Notes: generated from the sequence alone by a model not told the origin. Counted from the stretch's first letter, positions 17,591 through 26,887 are shown. The stretch: DNA of 64,000 nucleotides from Natronobacterium haloterrestre (GCF_900112205.1 NZ_FOKW01000006.1:124001-188000); one strand, 5' to 3'. Translations and numbers: made by a program.

Positions 17591-17929
17591 ATGGTTCAAA
17601 CGGGTGAGACGCCAGCCAGAGCGGACGACGAAGAAGCTCTCGAAGAGGTCCACGAGGTCACGTCCGGCCAGACCGTCTACGACGAAGACGGGAACGTTCT
17701 CGGCCGCGTCCGTAGCTTTGAGCAGAGCGGCTTTTTCGTAACCACGCGGGAGGGTGCCGAGGCGATGAGCATCGAACACGCGCGGTCGGGCCACGAGTTC
17801 GGCGAGGCACACCTGATGTGGCGGTGTATGGAGTGTGGGGAGATGGGCGGGATCACCGCCGACCTCCCGGACGAGTGTCCGAACTGTCAGACCGGTCGCG
17901 AAGATCTGATGTATTGGACGGAGGACTGA
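17591..17929 (+). CDS. Rubredoxin-like zinc-ribbon protein
   Basis: A 112-residue protein whose N-terminal part (TVYDEDGNVLGRVRSFEQSGFFV) resembles a PRC-barrel-like fold and whose C-terminus is a zinc ribbon CMECGEMGG...CPNCQTGREDLMYW, close in style to rubredoxin domains. Probably a haloarchaeal family of unknown function. The start at 17591 is chosen from the TATA box spacing. It lies between polC and the ketopantoate reductase gene, all on the plus strand, with its own promoter. Confidence 0.8.
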   Translation: MVQTGETPARADDEEALEEVHEVTSGQTVYDEDGNVLGRVRSFEQSGFFVTTREGAEAMSIEHARSGHEFGEAHLMWRCMECGEMGGITADLPDECPNCQTGREDLMYWTED

Positions 17930-18099
17930 GTGCTCCCATCGGCGCATCGACGCGATTCGATATATCGACATTGGGTTTACTGGGTCGTATACGAGGAAAT
18001 CGCTGCCAGGACTGACCCGTCGACGGACGTGGCTCGAGAGGCTCTCTCCGTGGATAAAGGACGAAAACCGTTTTTACTGCGCCGGTTCCCCTCCCTACC

Positions 18100-19023
18100 A
18101 TGGACACGGTCGTCTTCGGTGCCGGCAGCCTGGGAAGTCTCGTCGGCGGCTTGCTCGCCCGCGAGCACGACGTAACGCTCGTCGCCCGCGAGGACCACGC
18201 TCGAGCCGTCCGCGAGTCCGGCCTCCGCGTCTGCGGCGAGTTCGACGAGCGGGTGGTTCCGAACGCGACGACCGACGGCCGGAACCTCGCGGCCGACCTC
18301 GCCGTCGTCGCGGTAAAGTCCTTCGACACGGCGTCGGCTGCCGCCGCACTCGCGACGGGGTCGTTCGATGCCGTCCTCTCGTTACAAAACGGGATGGGGA
18401 ACGAGGCGGTTCTCGCCGAGCGACTCGAGCCCGGGACACCGGTGTTGGCCGGGACAGCGACTTACGGCGCAGTCCTTCGCGAACCCGGGGTCGTCGAGTG
18501 TACCGGGCGCGGGGAGATCGTCCTCGGCGACCGCGATGGCGGCGCGTCCGATCGTGCCAACGCCGTGGGCGAGGCCTTCACCGCCGCCGGCCTCGAGACG
18601 GCGGTCGTCGACGATATGCCGCGCTGGCTCTGGGAGAAACTCGCAGTCAACGCGGGAATCAATCCGGTCACCGCGCTCACCGGGACGACAAACGGGGCCG
18701 TCCTCGAGCCCCCGGCGCGGGACCTCGCCCGGGCGGCGACCCGGGAGGCCGCGCGGGTGGCTCGGGAGCGTGGCGTCGCGCTGTCGAACCGCGAGGCGGT
18801 CGACGCGATGGAGACCGTCGCCGAGGCGACGGCGGCAAACACGTCCTCGATGGCCCAGGACCTCCGGCAGGAACGCCGTACGGAGATCGACGCGATCAAC
18901 GGCTACGTCGTCGATCGTGCGGCAGAATCCGGTCTCGAGGTGCCGACGAACCGCCACCTCACGGCTCTCGTCCGCACCTGGGAGGAGGGTCGAGGGCTCC
19001 GTGAAGAGCCGGGGGAGGAGTGA
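18100..19023 (+). CDS. panE: 2-dehydropantoate 2-reductase (ketopantoate reductase)
   Basis: A 307-residue NADP-dependent reductase that makes pantoate for coenzyme A. The N-terminal Rossmann loop GAGSLGSLVGG is at 7-17; LAVVAVKSFDT (67-77) and LQNGMGN carry the family nucleotide-site residues; KLAVNAGINPVTALTG (181-196) holds the catalytic Lys and Asn; and NTSSMAQDLRQERRTEID is the substrate-side signature. Length is standard. The ATG follows a tight gap after a poly-T/GC promoter-like stretch (TTTTTACTG at about 18071-18079). No other pantothenate gene is adjacent. Close relatives annotated as generic reductases exist, but the motifs fit PanE well. Confidence 0.9.
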   Translation: MDTVVFGAGSLGSLVGGLLAREHDVTLVAREDHARAVRESGLRVCGEFDERVVPNATTDGRNLAADLAVVAVKSFDTASAAAALATGSFDAVLSLQNGMGNEAVLAERLEPGTPVLAGTATYGAVLREPGVVECTGRGEIVLGDRDGGASDRANAVGEAFTAAGLETAVVDDMPRWLWEKLAVNAGINPVTALTGTTNGAVLEPPARDLARAATREAARVARERGVALSNREAVDAMETVAEATAANTSSMAQDLRQERRTEIDAINGYVVDRAAESGLEVPTNRHLTALVRTWEEGRGLREEPGEE

Positions 19024-19108
19024 CTCGCCGCTTCAGCGAACCCGGTCCAGTGACTGTTCGAAGGGAGAAAGCGGGAGTCGACGAACGTCGGTGATCGAAC
19101 TCGAGAAC

Positions 19109-19474
19109 TTAGAACGGCGCTTCGGGCCCTTCGTCGGGTTCGCCGTCGTCGTCGACGGTCTCGCCGGGGAAGGAGGGGCTCATGCCGCCACCGCCGCCCA
19201 TGTCGCCGCCGTCGGCACCCGTGTGGGCGTTTACTTTCTCGATTTCGGGGATCTCCTTGACCATTCGGCTCTTGATCGCCTGAATCGTCATCGGGGAGAT
19301 ACCACAGCCACTGCAGGCGCCGCCGAGCGCGATCGTAACTTCGCCGGTCTCGCGGTCCAGATCCTGAATCGCTGCGCTACCGCCGTGCATCTGGATCTGC
19401 GGGAAATTCCGCCGCAGGAAGTTCGAGACGCGGTCCTCGAGGTCGTCCCCGTCGTTCTGAGACTCGGTGCTCAT
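19109..19474 (-). CDS. NifU C-terminal domain Fe-S scaffold protein
   Basis: A 121-residue iron-sulfur scaffold or carrier of the Nfu type. The domain runs from LEDRVSNFLRRNFPQIQMHGG (12-32) to the cluster motif ACSGCGISPMT, in which the CxxC cysteines of two monomers hold a [4Fe-4S] cluster for delivery to target enzymes. The tail is Gly/Met-rich and acidic, usual for haloarchaeal versions. The start MSTES at 19474 is chosen: the frame is open further upstream, but a TATA-like GTTTAGGG lies about 25 bases before it. It is convergent with panE. Confidence 0.9.
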   Translation of the reverse strand: MSTESQNDGDDLEDRVSNFLRRNFPQIQMHGGSAAIQDLDRETGEVTIALGGACSGCGISPMTIQAIKSRMVKEIPEIEKVNAHTGADGGDMGGGGGMSPSFPGETVDDDGEPDEGPEAPF

Positions 19475-19919
19475 GAACGGGCCTTGGGTACCGGAGCCCC
19501 TAAACCTTCCGTCCGGTCTTCCCTGACGAACAACCCCGGAAAGTCCTTGCGGAGGGGAGCGAACCCGCCCGAGTTGTTCCGTCCACGGGATTCCGTTGGA
19601 CTCGGAAACTGGACGAGGGCGTTCGCTCCGAGCCGTTCTTCCCTCGGTGTTCGATCGCTCTCGGATCGTCGTTGGACACGAAAAATCGGTAGAGGATAGC
19701 CGACCGCACTGACCGGAAAGTCGTTGAAGGCCGGTCGATACGATCATGAGTGGTTAGTATACGAACACGCAACGGTAACTACGAAACGCCAACCGATGTA
19801 GTCGGCAATGGATATATCTCATATCGGTATACAGAATTGGCGACCGTCCCTCCGTTCCTTGGACGCGATTTAAAATGGTCCGGTAGATTGAAATCAACGC
19901 CAGCTATATCTCACATCTC
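19475..19919. other. Intergenic region with divergent promoters
   Basis: 445 bases without a convincing gene. Near the left end is the TATA-like GTTTAGGG (minus) of the NifU-type gene. TTTAAA at 19869-19874 (plus) lies 45 bases before the M28 peptidase ATG and is a good TATA box. Between them 19740-19850 is AT-rich (ggatatatctcatatcgg) with no further recognised element. Confidence 0.5.
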
Positions 19920-21314
19920 ATGACATTCCTTCCCACATCGGTGATCGGTGAGGCGTACACGGATACGACGGCATGGAACCTCCTTGCCGATCTCTCGGAT
20001 CTCGACGACCGAATGCCGGGCCACGAGGGTGAGCGGATCGGTGCGGATCTGATCGCGGATGCGTTTCGTGAAGCCGGACTCGAGGACGTCACGAAGACGT
20101 CGTTTCCGATCCCGGGGTGGTGGCGCGGGACGGCATCGTTGAGCGTTCATCACGGACGTCGGGACAGTACCTTCGCTGATTCGCACGAACTGGTCGAGTT
20201 GCCGGGGACGCCTTCGGGTGAGGTTACCGGCGAGATCGTCGACATGGGGTACGGGCTTCCGGAGGACTTCGAAGGGGTCGATCTCTCGGGATCGATCGCC
20301 ATGGCGTCGAGCCTTACCCCCGATGACTACGGTCGATGGGTTCACCGGAGCGAGAAGTACAGCTACGCGGCCGAATCGGGGGCAGAGGCGTTCCTCTTTT
20401 ACAATCACATCGAGGGTGCACTCCCGCCGACCGGCGGTATCGGACGCGTCGACGGCCCGGGACCGATTCCGGCGGTCGGCCTCAGCAAGGAGGTTGGGGT
20501 ACGTCTCGCTCGGCACTGTGAGGACGCCGAGGGGGACAGTGGGATCGAAGCGACGCTGTCGGTCGAGGCACGAAACGAACCCGCGACCTCCGCGAACGTC
20601 GAGGCGGTCGTCGGCCCCGACACGGAGGAAGAAGTGCTGTTTACCGCTCACGTCGACGCACACGACGTCGGCACCGGTGCGAACGACAACGGGTTCGGAT
20701 CCGCACTCGTCGTCGGCGTAGCGCGGATCCTCGCGTCGATCGAGGAGGACCTCGAGACCCGCGTGCGACTCGTCGTCTTCGGCGCGGAGGAAACCGGGCT
20801 GTACGGGTCGTACTACTGGACCCACACCCACGATCTCGACCGCGTCAAATGCGTGGTCAACGCCGACGGGGCGGGCTACTCGAGAAATCTCGAGATCCAC
20901 ACGCACGGGATCGAAGCGATCGGAGAGGCCTTTGCGGAGGTGAGCGACGAGTTCGCGATCCCGATCGAGATCGAGGACGGATTGCGTCCCCACAGCGATC
21001 ACTGGCCGTTCGTTCAGCGGGGCGTCGCCGGCGCCCAGGCCAGATCGAGGTCGGACGGCAGCGGTCGGGGATGGGGACACACACACGGGGACACGTTCGA
21101 CAAACTCGATCCTCGTGACCTGCGTGACCTGTCAGTGTTGTCTGCTGCCGGAGTTGCGAAGCTTGCAGAAGTGGATCGGCCGGTCGAGGCCCGGCCGAGC
21201 GATGAGATCCGCGCCGAGGCGATCGAGGAAGGGTACGACGTCGGAATGAAGGCGACGGCAACGTGGCCGTGGGGTGAGCCACGTCCGTGGCCGTGGAGCG
21301 ACCGGACCGAGTGA
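19920..21314 (+). CDS. Cytoplasmic M28 family aminopeptidase with PA domain
   Basis: A 464-residue zinc peptidase. The catalytic domain carries the two-metal ligands: AHVDAHDVG (His244, Asp246), Asp256 in NDNGFG, the Glu pair 290-291 in GAEETG, Asp316 in VNADGAG and a His in GHTHGDTFDK (385-394). Residues about 100-215 form the inserted PA domain. There is no signal peptide, unlike many secreted M28 enzymes, so it should trim imported peptides inside the cell. It stands upstream of the third peptide transporter on the same strand, which supports that role. A C-terminal Trp/Pro-rich tail (WPWGEPRPWPWS) is odd and of unknown use. Confidence 0.92.
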   Translation: MTFLPTSVIGEAYTDTTAWNLLADLSDLDDRMPGHEGERIGADLIADAFREAGLEDVTKTSFPIPGWWRGTASLSVHHGRRDSTFADSHELVELPGTPSGEVTGEIVDMGYGLPEDFEGVDLSGSIAMASSLTPDDYGRWVHRSEKYSYAAESGAEAFLFYNHIEGALPPTGGIGRVDGPGPIPAVGLSKEVGVRLARHCEDAEGDSGIEATLSVEARNEPATSANVEAVVGPDTEEEVLFTAHVDAHDVGTGANDNGFGSALVVGVARILASIEEDLETRVRLVVFGAEETGLYGSYYWTHTHDLDRVKCVVNADGAGYSRNLEIHTHGIEAIGEAFAEVSDEFAIPIEIEDGLRPHSDHWPFVQRGVAGAQARSRSDGSGRGWGHTHGDTFDKLDPRDLRDLSVLSAAGVAKLAEVDRPVEARPSDEIRAEAIEEGYDVGMKATATWPWGEPRPWPWSDRTE

Positions 21315-21730
21315 GTGCCTGGCGCCGAAACTGTACAGTGGCCGCTCAAACGGTTTGTGACCGCAATGACGCCGTGCAGTCAGGCGTACGCGTTCAGTAG
21401 AAATCGATAGTAAATAGTCAACTAGATGACAAACTGGAGAATGGGTTGCACCGCGAGCATCGTTCTGGGCCCGGACGATCGTAGGCTGGCAGACGAACAG
21501 CCCCACGTCCGGCTTTCCCTGAGACGGAGAGCTCGAGGGTGGTGTGATGGCCTCGTCTTCGGCGACCGACGGCGGAGGAGTTTACCTGATGGAGTCTGGA
21601 ATACCGAAATCATGGAGCGGATCCGTTCCCCGAGTCCGGCGACGCCCGAGGAGTACCGAAACCCGTCTGCGGGAATCCCGACCGGAGAACCGAAACGAGG
21701 ACCGACGACGCGAGAGGCATAGCGAGTGAT
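21315..21730. other. Intergenic region, possible decayed or very small gene
   Basis: 416 bases with short open frames in several directions but no family I recognise. A 37-codon frame starting ATG at 21612 (MERIRSPSPATPEEYRNPSA...) ends eight bases before the next gene and has a TTTACC box about 30 bases upstream; it may be a small real gene, but the evidence is thin. Confidence 0.35.
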
Positions 21731-21964
21731 ATGGTAGACGTTGCACGCAGTAGAGGCCGTGCGAAGATCGCTCTTGGTCTCTCGGTGTTTGCTGCAGCGA
21801 CTGCAGTCGGTTGGTTTTGGTTTCGCGGTGACCCCGTCACCGGGGCTGTACTGGGAGGGCTGTTGCTGGGCGGCGGATACTGGGAGTATCGCCGACACCT
21901 CGTGGACGTCAGGCGGGCCGCACGGGCCGAAAGCGATGTCGAGGACGATATGGGTCGTAACTGA
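21731..21964 (+). CDS. Small two-helix membrane protein
   Basis: A 77-residue protein with two hydrophobic stretches (residues 12-30, IALGLSVFAAATAVGWFWF, and 36-49, TGAVLGGLLLGGGYW) joined by a short RGDP turn. A charged tail (YRRHLVDVRRAARAESDVEDD) follows. Topology suggests both ends inside. It sits between the M28 peptidase and the permuted binding protein on the same strand, but with its own gaps of 416 and 156 bases, so a shared role is only a guess. No family recognised. Confidence 0.55.
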   Translation: MVDVARSRGRAKIALGLSVFAAATAVGWFWFRGDPVTGAVLGGLLLGGGYWEYRRHLVDVRRAARAESDVEDDMGRN

Positions 21965-22086
21965 GTAGACGATAGTGCGGTGCAGTAATATATTCACCAA
22001 AAGTACTACTGCATCATATATAATATCTTAAAACTCTTTCAGCCATCCCCCACTGTTTAAGTACATTTGACATTCTGATCGGTAGA

Positions 22087-22096
22087 CTTATTAACC
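22087..22096 (+). promoter_or_regulatory. Promoter of third peptide transporter operon
   Basis: CTTATTAACC, 25-34 bases before the binding-protein ATG, in an AT-rich approach region; a second candidate GTTTAAG is at about 22055. The nearer one predicts a leaderless transcript. Confidence 0.55.
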
Positions 22097-22120
22097 GCAG
22101 GAACACTGGTTTGATAGAGT

Positions 22121-23818
22121 ATGTCATACAAGGAAGCAACCAACCGAAGAAAATTTTTGACCAAAGCAGGCGCAACGGCGGGCCTGGTCGGGCTTACCGT
22201 GACTGCTGGCTGTTTCGGTGCCGGGGATGACGAAGAGGAAGACGAGGACGGCGGCGCCGACGTCGAGGCGACCGATCCCGACGAACTCGGCGAGCAACTG
22301 CCGACGTACCAGTTTCTCAACAACGCACAGAGCTACAATCCGCCACGCCACGACGCGATCAACCTCATGGCGGACCAGTTCGGGGAGATCGGGCTGGACA
22401 TGGAGGTCGAGGTGCTGGAGTGGGGGACCCTGTTCAATCGCGTCGACGTGGAGTACGATTACGACTTCTCGACGTGGCACACGTTCTTCACCATCGACCC
22501 GGTGCTCGAGCTCAACTCGACGATGTACTCCGAGAACACCGATCCGGGCGAGGGGAACTTCGCCGGCTACGAGAACCCCGACGCCGACGACCTGATGGAT
22601 CAGTACCTCGAGGAGCCCGACGCGGACACTCGGATCGAGTTGATCCACGATCTCCAGCGGACGCTGATGGAGGATCTGCCGCAGATGCCGGTCGTCGACA
22701 TGCCGTTCCTGGCCGTGTACAACAACGAGGAGGTCGACAACTGGGAGGCCGACCTTCCGCTCGGGTTCAACTCCTACTGGACCATGATCAACCTCGAGAT
22801 GCAGGGTGGCGAGGACACCCTGAAGGGGTACTGGCCGGAGGCGCTCGACACGATGAACGTTCTCGGTCACAACGACGAGAACAAGCATACGTACAACTTC
22901 TCGGTGATGTACGACAGCATCGTCCGCCTCGATAACGAGGGCGAGATCAACACCGACGTGAGTCTCGCAACCGACTACGAGCGGGTCGATGCGACGACGA
23001 TGGAGTACACCATCCGCGACCACACCTTCCACGACGGCGAGCCACTCACCGTCGAGGACGTCGCGTTCAGCTACAACTACATCAGCGAGAACGAGGTGCC
23101 GGTGTACTCGGTCCAGTCGAACTTCATCGACGAAGCGGAAGTGGTCGACGACAGCACCGTCCGGATCCACATGCCCGATGACAACCCCCTCGGTCCGTTC
23201 AACCTGCTCGTCGGCACGCAGATCCCGATCCTTCCCGAACACCGGTGGGCCGACCGCGACGAACCGAGCCAGGTGAACGTCCAAGAGCCCGTGGGCTCGG
23301 GCCCGCTCCAGTTCGACTACTGGGATCAGGGTGCCGAACTGGGCCTCGAACGCTTCGACGACCACTTCGCGCCGGTCGACTTCGAGCAGCGGTTCTGGCG
23401 GATCATTCCGGAGACGTCCACGGTGTGGGAGAACCTCCGTAACGGTGATCTGAACTACGAGCCGTTCGGCCGGATCGACCGCCAACTCGACGAGAACCGG
23501 GATGAAGACCAGATCAGCGTCGAGTCGCTCCCGGCCACCTCGTTCTGGCACTGCACGCCCAACCAGCGCAGCGACGGACTCGACGATCCCGAAGTCCGGA
23601 AGGCAGCGTTCAACGCAGTTCCGAGGTCGGCGATCGTCGACCAGATCCTCTTCGGCGTTCCGGAGCCCGGGTTCAACGTGGTTACCGAAGCGTTCGGTCC
23701 GCTCCACACGGACGACGTTCCCCGGTACGAGGAGGGTGTCGACGTCGCGATCGAACGACTCCAGGATGCCGGCTACGGGTACGACGAGGACGGCATGCTT
23801 CACTTCCTGGCTGAATAG
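22121..23818 (+). CDS. Peptide-binding lipoprotein, SBP family 5, apparently circularly permuted
   Basis: A 565-residue Tat lipoprotein (RRKFLTK at 9-15, lipobox TAGC with Cys31, acidic linker to 58). What follows is the family in swapped order. Residues 61-226 match the usual C-terminal lobe: GLDMEVEVLEWGTLFNRV (91-108), FTIDPVLELNSTMYS (123-137), GNFAGYENPDADDLMD (145-160). Residues 231-565 match the usual N-terminal part: YTIRDHTFHDGEPLTVEDV (296-314), GSGPLQF (392-398), SLPATSFWH (469-477), DPEVRKAAFNAVPRSAIV (489-506), ending AIERLQDAGYGYDEDG, the point where normal proteins run into the C-terminal lobe. Frame, signal and operon position are intact, so it should be functional with displaced termini. 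Confidence 0.93.
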   Translation: MSYKEATNRRKFLTKAGATAGLVGLTVTAGCFGAGDDEEEDEDGGADVEATDPDELGEQLPTYQFLNNAQSYNPPRHDAINLMADQFGEIGLDMEVEVLEWGTLFNRVDVEYDYDFSTWHTFFTIDPVLELNSTMYSENTDPGEGNFAGYENPDADDLMDQYLEEPDADTRIELIHDLQRTLMEDLPQMPVVDMPFLAVYNNEEVDNWEADLPLGFNSYWTMINLEMQGGEDTLKGYWPEALDTMNVLGHNDENKHTYNFSVMYDSIVRLDNEGEINTDVSLATDYERVDATTMEYTIRDHTFHDGEPLTVEDVAFSYNYISENEVPVYSVQSNFIDEAEVVDDSTVRIHMPDDNPLGPFNLLVGTQIPILPEHRWADRDEPSQVNVQEPVGSGPLQFDYWDQGAELGLERFDDHFAPVDFEQRFWRIIPETSTVWENLRNGDLNYEPFGRIDRQLDENRDEDQISVESLPATSFWHCTPNQRSDGLDDPEVRKAAFNAVPRSAIVDQILFGVPEPGFNVVTEAFGPLHTDDVPRYEEGVDVAIERLQDAGYGYDEDGMLHFLAE

Positions 23819-23869
23819 GAACCCGACTGCGGTGCGATTCAGATTTAATGATAATACATACGATCGAAT

Positions 23870-24847
23870 ATGAGTAAGGCAAGTTTCGTCGTCCGACGGC
23901 TGCTCCAGCTCGGCGTGACCTTCTGGGCGGTCGGAACCGTGCTGTTCTTCCTGTTCCGTCTCATGCCGGGCGATCCGACGGCGTTCGTCGTCTCCGCGCA
24001 GATGACGCCGGAGGCACGACAACAGGTAATCGAGAGCTACGGCCTCAACGAGCCGCTGTACGTCCAGTACATGCGCTTCCTCGAGAACGCGCTCACTCTC
24101 AACTTCGGGCAGTCGTTCCACACCAACCAACCGGTCCGTGAAGTGATCTGGACGTACCTCCCGAACACGCTGGTGTTGATGTTGTCCGCGTTCGTCGTCG
24201 CGTACATCCTCGGTATCGTCCTCGGCGTGCTCACCGGATGGTACCGCGGCTCCAGATTCGAAAAGACGACCGTCGTGACCGCGCTGACCGCACGGAGCCT
24301 GCCCACCTTCTACGTGGGGCTCATCGTGCTGTGGCTCTTCGGCGCGACGCTCGGTGTGATCCCGATGAGCGGAATGGGGGCGGCCGGGCAGACGTACGAC
24401 TCGTTCTGGGCCCGGATCTTCACCCTCGACTTCCTGCATCACCTCGCCGCTCCCGCAGCGGTGCTCGCGTTCTACTACATGGGCTACCCGCTCCTGATCA
24501 TGCGCTCGAGCATGATGGAAGTGCTCTCGCAGGACTTCATCGACGTCTGCCGCGCGAAAGGGCTCAGCGAGCGGGCGATCATGTTCAAGCACGCGGCACG
24601 GAACGCGTTGCTACCGATCATCACGGCTGCGGCGATCGCGCTCGGCTACGCCGTCGGCGGAAGCGTCCTCATCGAGACGGTTTTCGGGTGGCCCGGGCTC
24701 GGACGGGAGATGGTCAACGCCGTGTTGCGGCGTGACTTCCCGGTCGCGCAGGGCACGTTCATGGTGCTCGCCGCGACGATAATCATCCTGAACTTCGTCG
24801 CCGACCTGCTGTACGGCTACTTGGATCCACGGGTGACTTACGAGTAA
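23870..24847 (+). CDS. Peptide ABC transporter permease, DppB-like (third transporter)
   Basis: A 325-residue permease: first helix then RLMPGDPTAFV (27-37), extracellular NFGQSFHTNQPV, and EAA loop DFIDVCRAKGLSERAIMFKH. Length is normal. It follows the permuted binding protein by 51 bases containing an AT-rich patch (tttaatgataatacatacg) that might act as an internal promoter or processing site. Confidence 0.94.
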   Translation: MSKASFVVRRLLQLGVTFWAVGTVLFFLFRLMPGDPTAFVVSAQMTPEARQQVIESYGLNEPLYVQYMRFLENALTLNFGQSFHTNQPVREVIWTYLPNTLVLMLSAFVVAYILGIVLGVLTGWYRGSRFEKTTVVTALTARSLPTFYVGLIVLWLFGATLGVIPMSGMGAAGQTYDSFWARIFTLDFLHHLAAPAAVLAFYYMGYPLLIMRSSMMEVLSQDFIDVCRAKGLSERAIMFKHAARNALLPIITAAAIALGYAVGGSVLIETVFGWPGLGREMVNAVLRRDFPVAQGTFMVLAATIIILNFVADLLYGYLDPRVTYE

Positions 24848-24849
24848 CC

Positions 24850-25833
24850 ATGGCAACACAGGACAAACCATCGATCTTCGCGGACATCGACGACGGAGAC
24901 GTCGACCAGGAGGACGAAAGCGTCGACCGCTGGAGGCGAAACCTGCGGCTGTGGCGCGAGACGCTCACGGAACAGTGGCGTATGCTCACGGATGACCTGA
25001 TGGTTCGGCTGGCCATGATCACCATCGCCTTCTTCATGGCCGTCGCCGTGTTCGCACCGTTCATCGCGCCCCACGGGCCGCTCACCCGACAGTACGAGGG
25101 GGATGCGGGGATCATCATCGTCGACTGGGCGGAGCCGTCGTTCATGTCGGCGGAGTCGGAGTACCTCCTCGGGACGACCGCCGAAGGGTTCGATATCTTC
25201 AGTCAACTCGTGTACGGCTCCCGTGCCGCCCTGCTGGTCGGACTGGTGGCGGCAGTGTTCACCGCCGGAATCGGCACTCTCGTCGGGCTGACGGCGGGTT
25301 ACTACGGCGGCAAGATCGACGACACGCTGATGCGGATCGTCGACTTCCTGTACGGGATGCCGCTCCTGCCGACGGTGATCATTCTCGTCGCCCTGCTGGG
25401 GCCGAGCCTGTGGAACATCCTCCTGGCGATCATCCTGCTCCAGTGGCGGTCGACGGCGCGGGTGATCCGGTCACAGGCGCTGTCGCTGCGGGAGCGCCCC
25501 TTCGTCAAGGCGGCACAGGTTGCCGGTGCGAGCGACTGGCACATCATTTCCAGGCATCTCGCACCGAACGTCCTCCCACTGTCGTTCCTTTACGGGGCAT
25601 TCGCCATCGCGTGGGCCATCCTCGCGGAGGCCGGAGTCTCGTTCATCGGTCTCGGCGATCCCAACACCGTCTCGTGGGGGACGATGCTGCAGTCGTCGCG
25701 CGCGTACTCCGCGCTCGACTTCGGTGCCTGGTGGTGGTTCATTCCGCCAGGCATCTGCATCGGTCTCGTGGTCATCAGTGGGTTCCTGATCGGCCGCGGG
25801 TACGAAGAGATCACGAACCCGGAGCTCAGATAA
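24850..25833 (+). CDS. Peptide ABC transporter permease, DppC-like (third transporter)
   Basis: A 327-residue permease with an acidic N-terminal tail (ADIDDGDVDQEDESVD), first helix at about 58-77, LLGTTAEGFDIFSQLVYGSR (family form of the G-T-D-x-x-G-R-D motif), EAA loop PFVKAAQVAGASDWHIISRH and the ending SFIGLGDPNTVSWG. It starts two bases after the DppB stop and ends directly against the next ATG (TAAATG). Confidence 0.94.
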   Translation: MATQDKPSIFADIDDGDVDQEDESVDRWRRNLRLWRETLTEQWRMLTDDLMVRLAMITIAFFMAVAVFAPFIAPHGPLTRQYEGDAGIIIVDWAEPSFMSAESEYLLGTTAEGFDIFSQLVYGSRAALLVGLVAAVFTAGIGTLVGLTAGYYGGKIDDTLMRIVDFLYGMPLLPTVIILVALLGPSLWNILLAIILLQWRSTARVIRSQALSLRERPFVKAAQVAGASDWHIISRHLAPNVLPLSFLYGAFAIAWAILAEAGVSFIGLGDPNTVSWGTMLQSSRAYSALDFGAWWWFIPPGICIGLVVISGFLIGRGYEEITNPELR

Positions 25834-26886
25834 ATGTCAGTACTCGACGTTTCGGATCTAGAAGTCTACTACGAAACGGAAACGGCACCGGCACAGGCGG
25901 TCGACGGCGTCTCGTTCACCATCGAAGAAGGGGAGAACCTCGGTATCGTCGGCGAATCCGGCTGTGGAAAGACCACGCTCGCGAAGGCGATCATCGGCAT
26001 CCTCCCGGACGAGGGCTACGTCAACAACGGCTCGATCGAGTTCGAGGGTGAAGATCTCACGGAGATGTCCGACGCGGAACGGCGTCGGCACAAGTGGGAG
26101 GAGATATCGATGATCGCCCAGTCGGCGATGAACGCGCTCGATCCCGTCTACACGATCCGCGAGCAGATCGTCGAGGCGATCGAGACGCATCGCCCCGGAA
26201 CGGGCCGAACGGAGGCCAACGAGATCGTCGCCGAGATGTTCGATCTCGTCGGTCTCGACCCCGAGCGAGCGGACGACTATCCACACCAGTTCTCCGGCGG
26301 GATGCGACAGCGTGCGATGATCGCGATGGCGCTTGCACTCGAACCGTCGCTCGTGCTCGCGGACGAGCCGACGACGGCACTGGACGTGATCATGCAGGAC
26401 CAGATCCTGAAACGTATCGGGGAGATCCAGTCGGACATCAACTCCTCGATGATGGTGATCACCCACGACGTAAGCGTGGTCGCGGAGACCTGCGACCGCG
26501 TGATCGTGATGTACGCGGGCAAGATCGCGGAGGAGGGTCCCGTCGAAGAGATATTCGGGAACCCGTATCACCCGTACACGATCGGTCTCAAGCGGGCGTT
26601 CCCGAACATTCGCGAGTCGGATCAGGATCTGCTGTCGATCGCCGGCTACCCGCCGGAACTGACCGACCCCCCGTCGGGCTGTCGCTTCGCGGAGCGATGT
26701 CCGATGGCGACTACCGAGTGTCGGACGACCGAGCCCGAGCCGCACCACCAGGGCGACCTCCGGACGTACTGCCACTACGCCGACGAGATAGACGACGGCT
26801 TCCGTTCGCGGGCCGACGACCCCGAAACGTGGCGGGACACGGAGGCCGCTCGATCCGCCCGGACGGCCGCGGAGGTGAACGATTGA
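25834..26886 (+). CDS. Peptide ABC transporter ATPase, DppD-like (third transporter)
   Basis: A 350-residue ATPase of standard build: Walker A GESGCGKT at 40-47, QSAMNALDP in place of the Q-loop QDP, signature FSGGMRQRA, Walker B LVLADEP and switch MVITHDVS. The C-terminal cysteine motif CRFAERCPMATTEC plus a later Cys in TYCHY matches peptide-transporter ATPases, for which a mycobacterial relative was found to bind an iron-sulfur cluster. Between Walker A and the Q-loop there are about 60 residues, unlike the enlarged homologue at 6846-8288. Confidence 0.94.
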   Translation: MSVLDVSDLEVYYETETAPAQAVDGVSFTIEEGENLGIVGESGCGKTTLAKAIIGILPDEGYVNNGSIEFEGEDLTEMSDAERRRHKWEEISMIAQSAMNALDPVYTIREQIVEAIETHRPGTGRTEANEIVAEMFDLVGLDPERADDYPHQFSGGMRQRAMIAMALALEPSLVLADEPTTALDVIMQDQILKRIGEIQSDINSSMMVITHDVSVVAETCDRVIVMYAGKIAEEGPVEEIFGNPYHPYTIGLKRAFPNIRESDQDLLSIAGYPPELTDPPSGCRFAERCPMATTECRTTEPEPHHQGDLRTYCHYADEIDDGFRSRADDPETWRDTEAARSARTAAEVND

Positions 26887-26887
26887 G

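Noticed and set aside
21426-21722. A 98-residue plus-strand frame before the small membrane protein
   Set aside because: Arg/Ser-rich, no family likeness; only its last 37 codons have any promoter-like context, noted in the intergenic entry.
22121-23818. Swapped order of the binding protein as an assembly or frameshift artefact
   Set aside because: The frame is continuous, the signal peptide, linker and stop are in place, and both joins are in plausible linkers; an accidental join would rarely leave all this intact. Read-level proof is still lacking.
22124-24592. An 822-residue open frame on the minus strand across the third transporter
   Set aside because: It is antisense to two clear genes (the binding protein and DppB) and is an Arg/Val/Glu-rich shadow caused by high GC at third positions.
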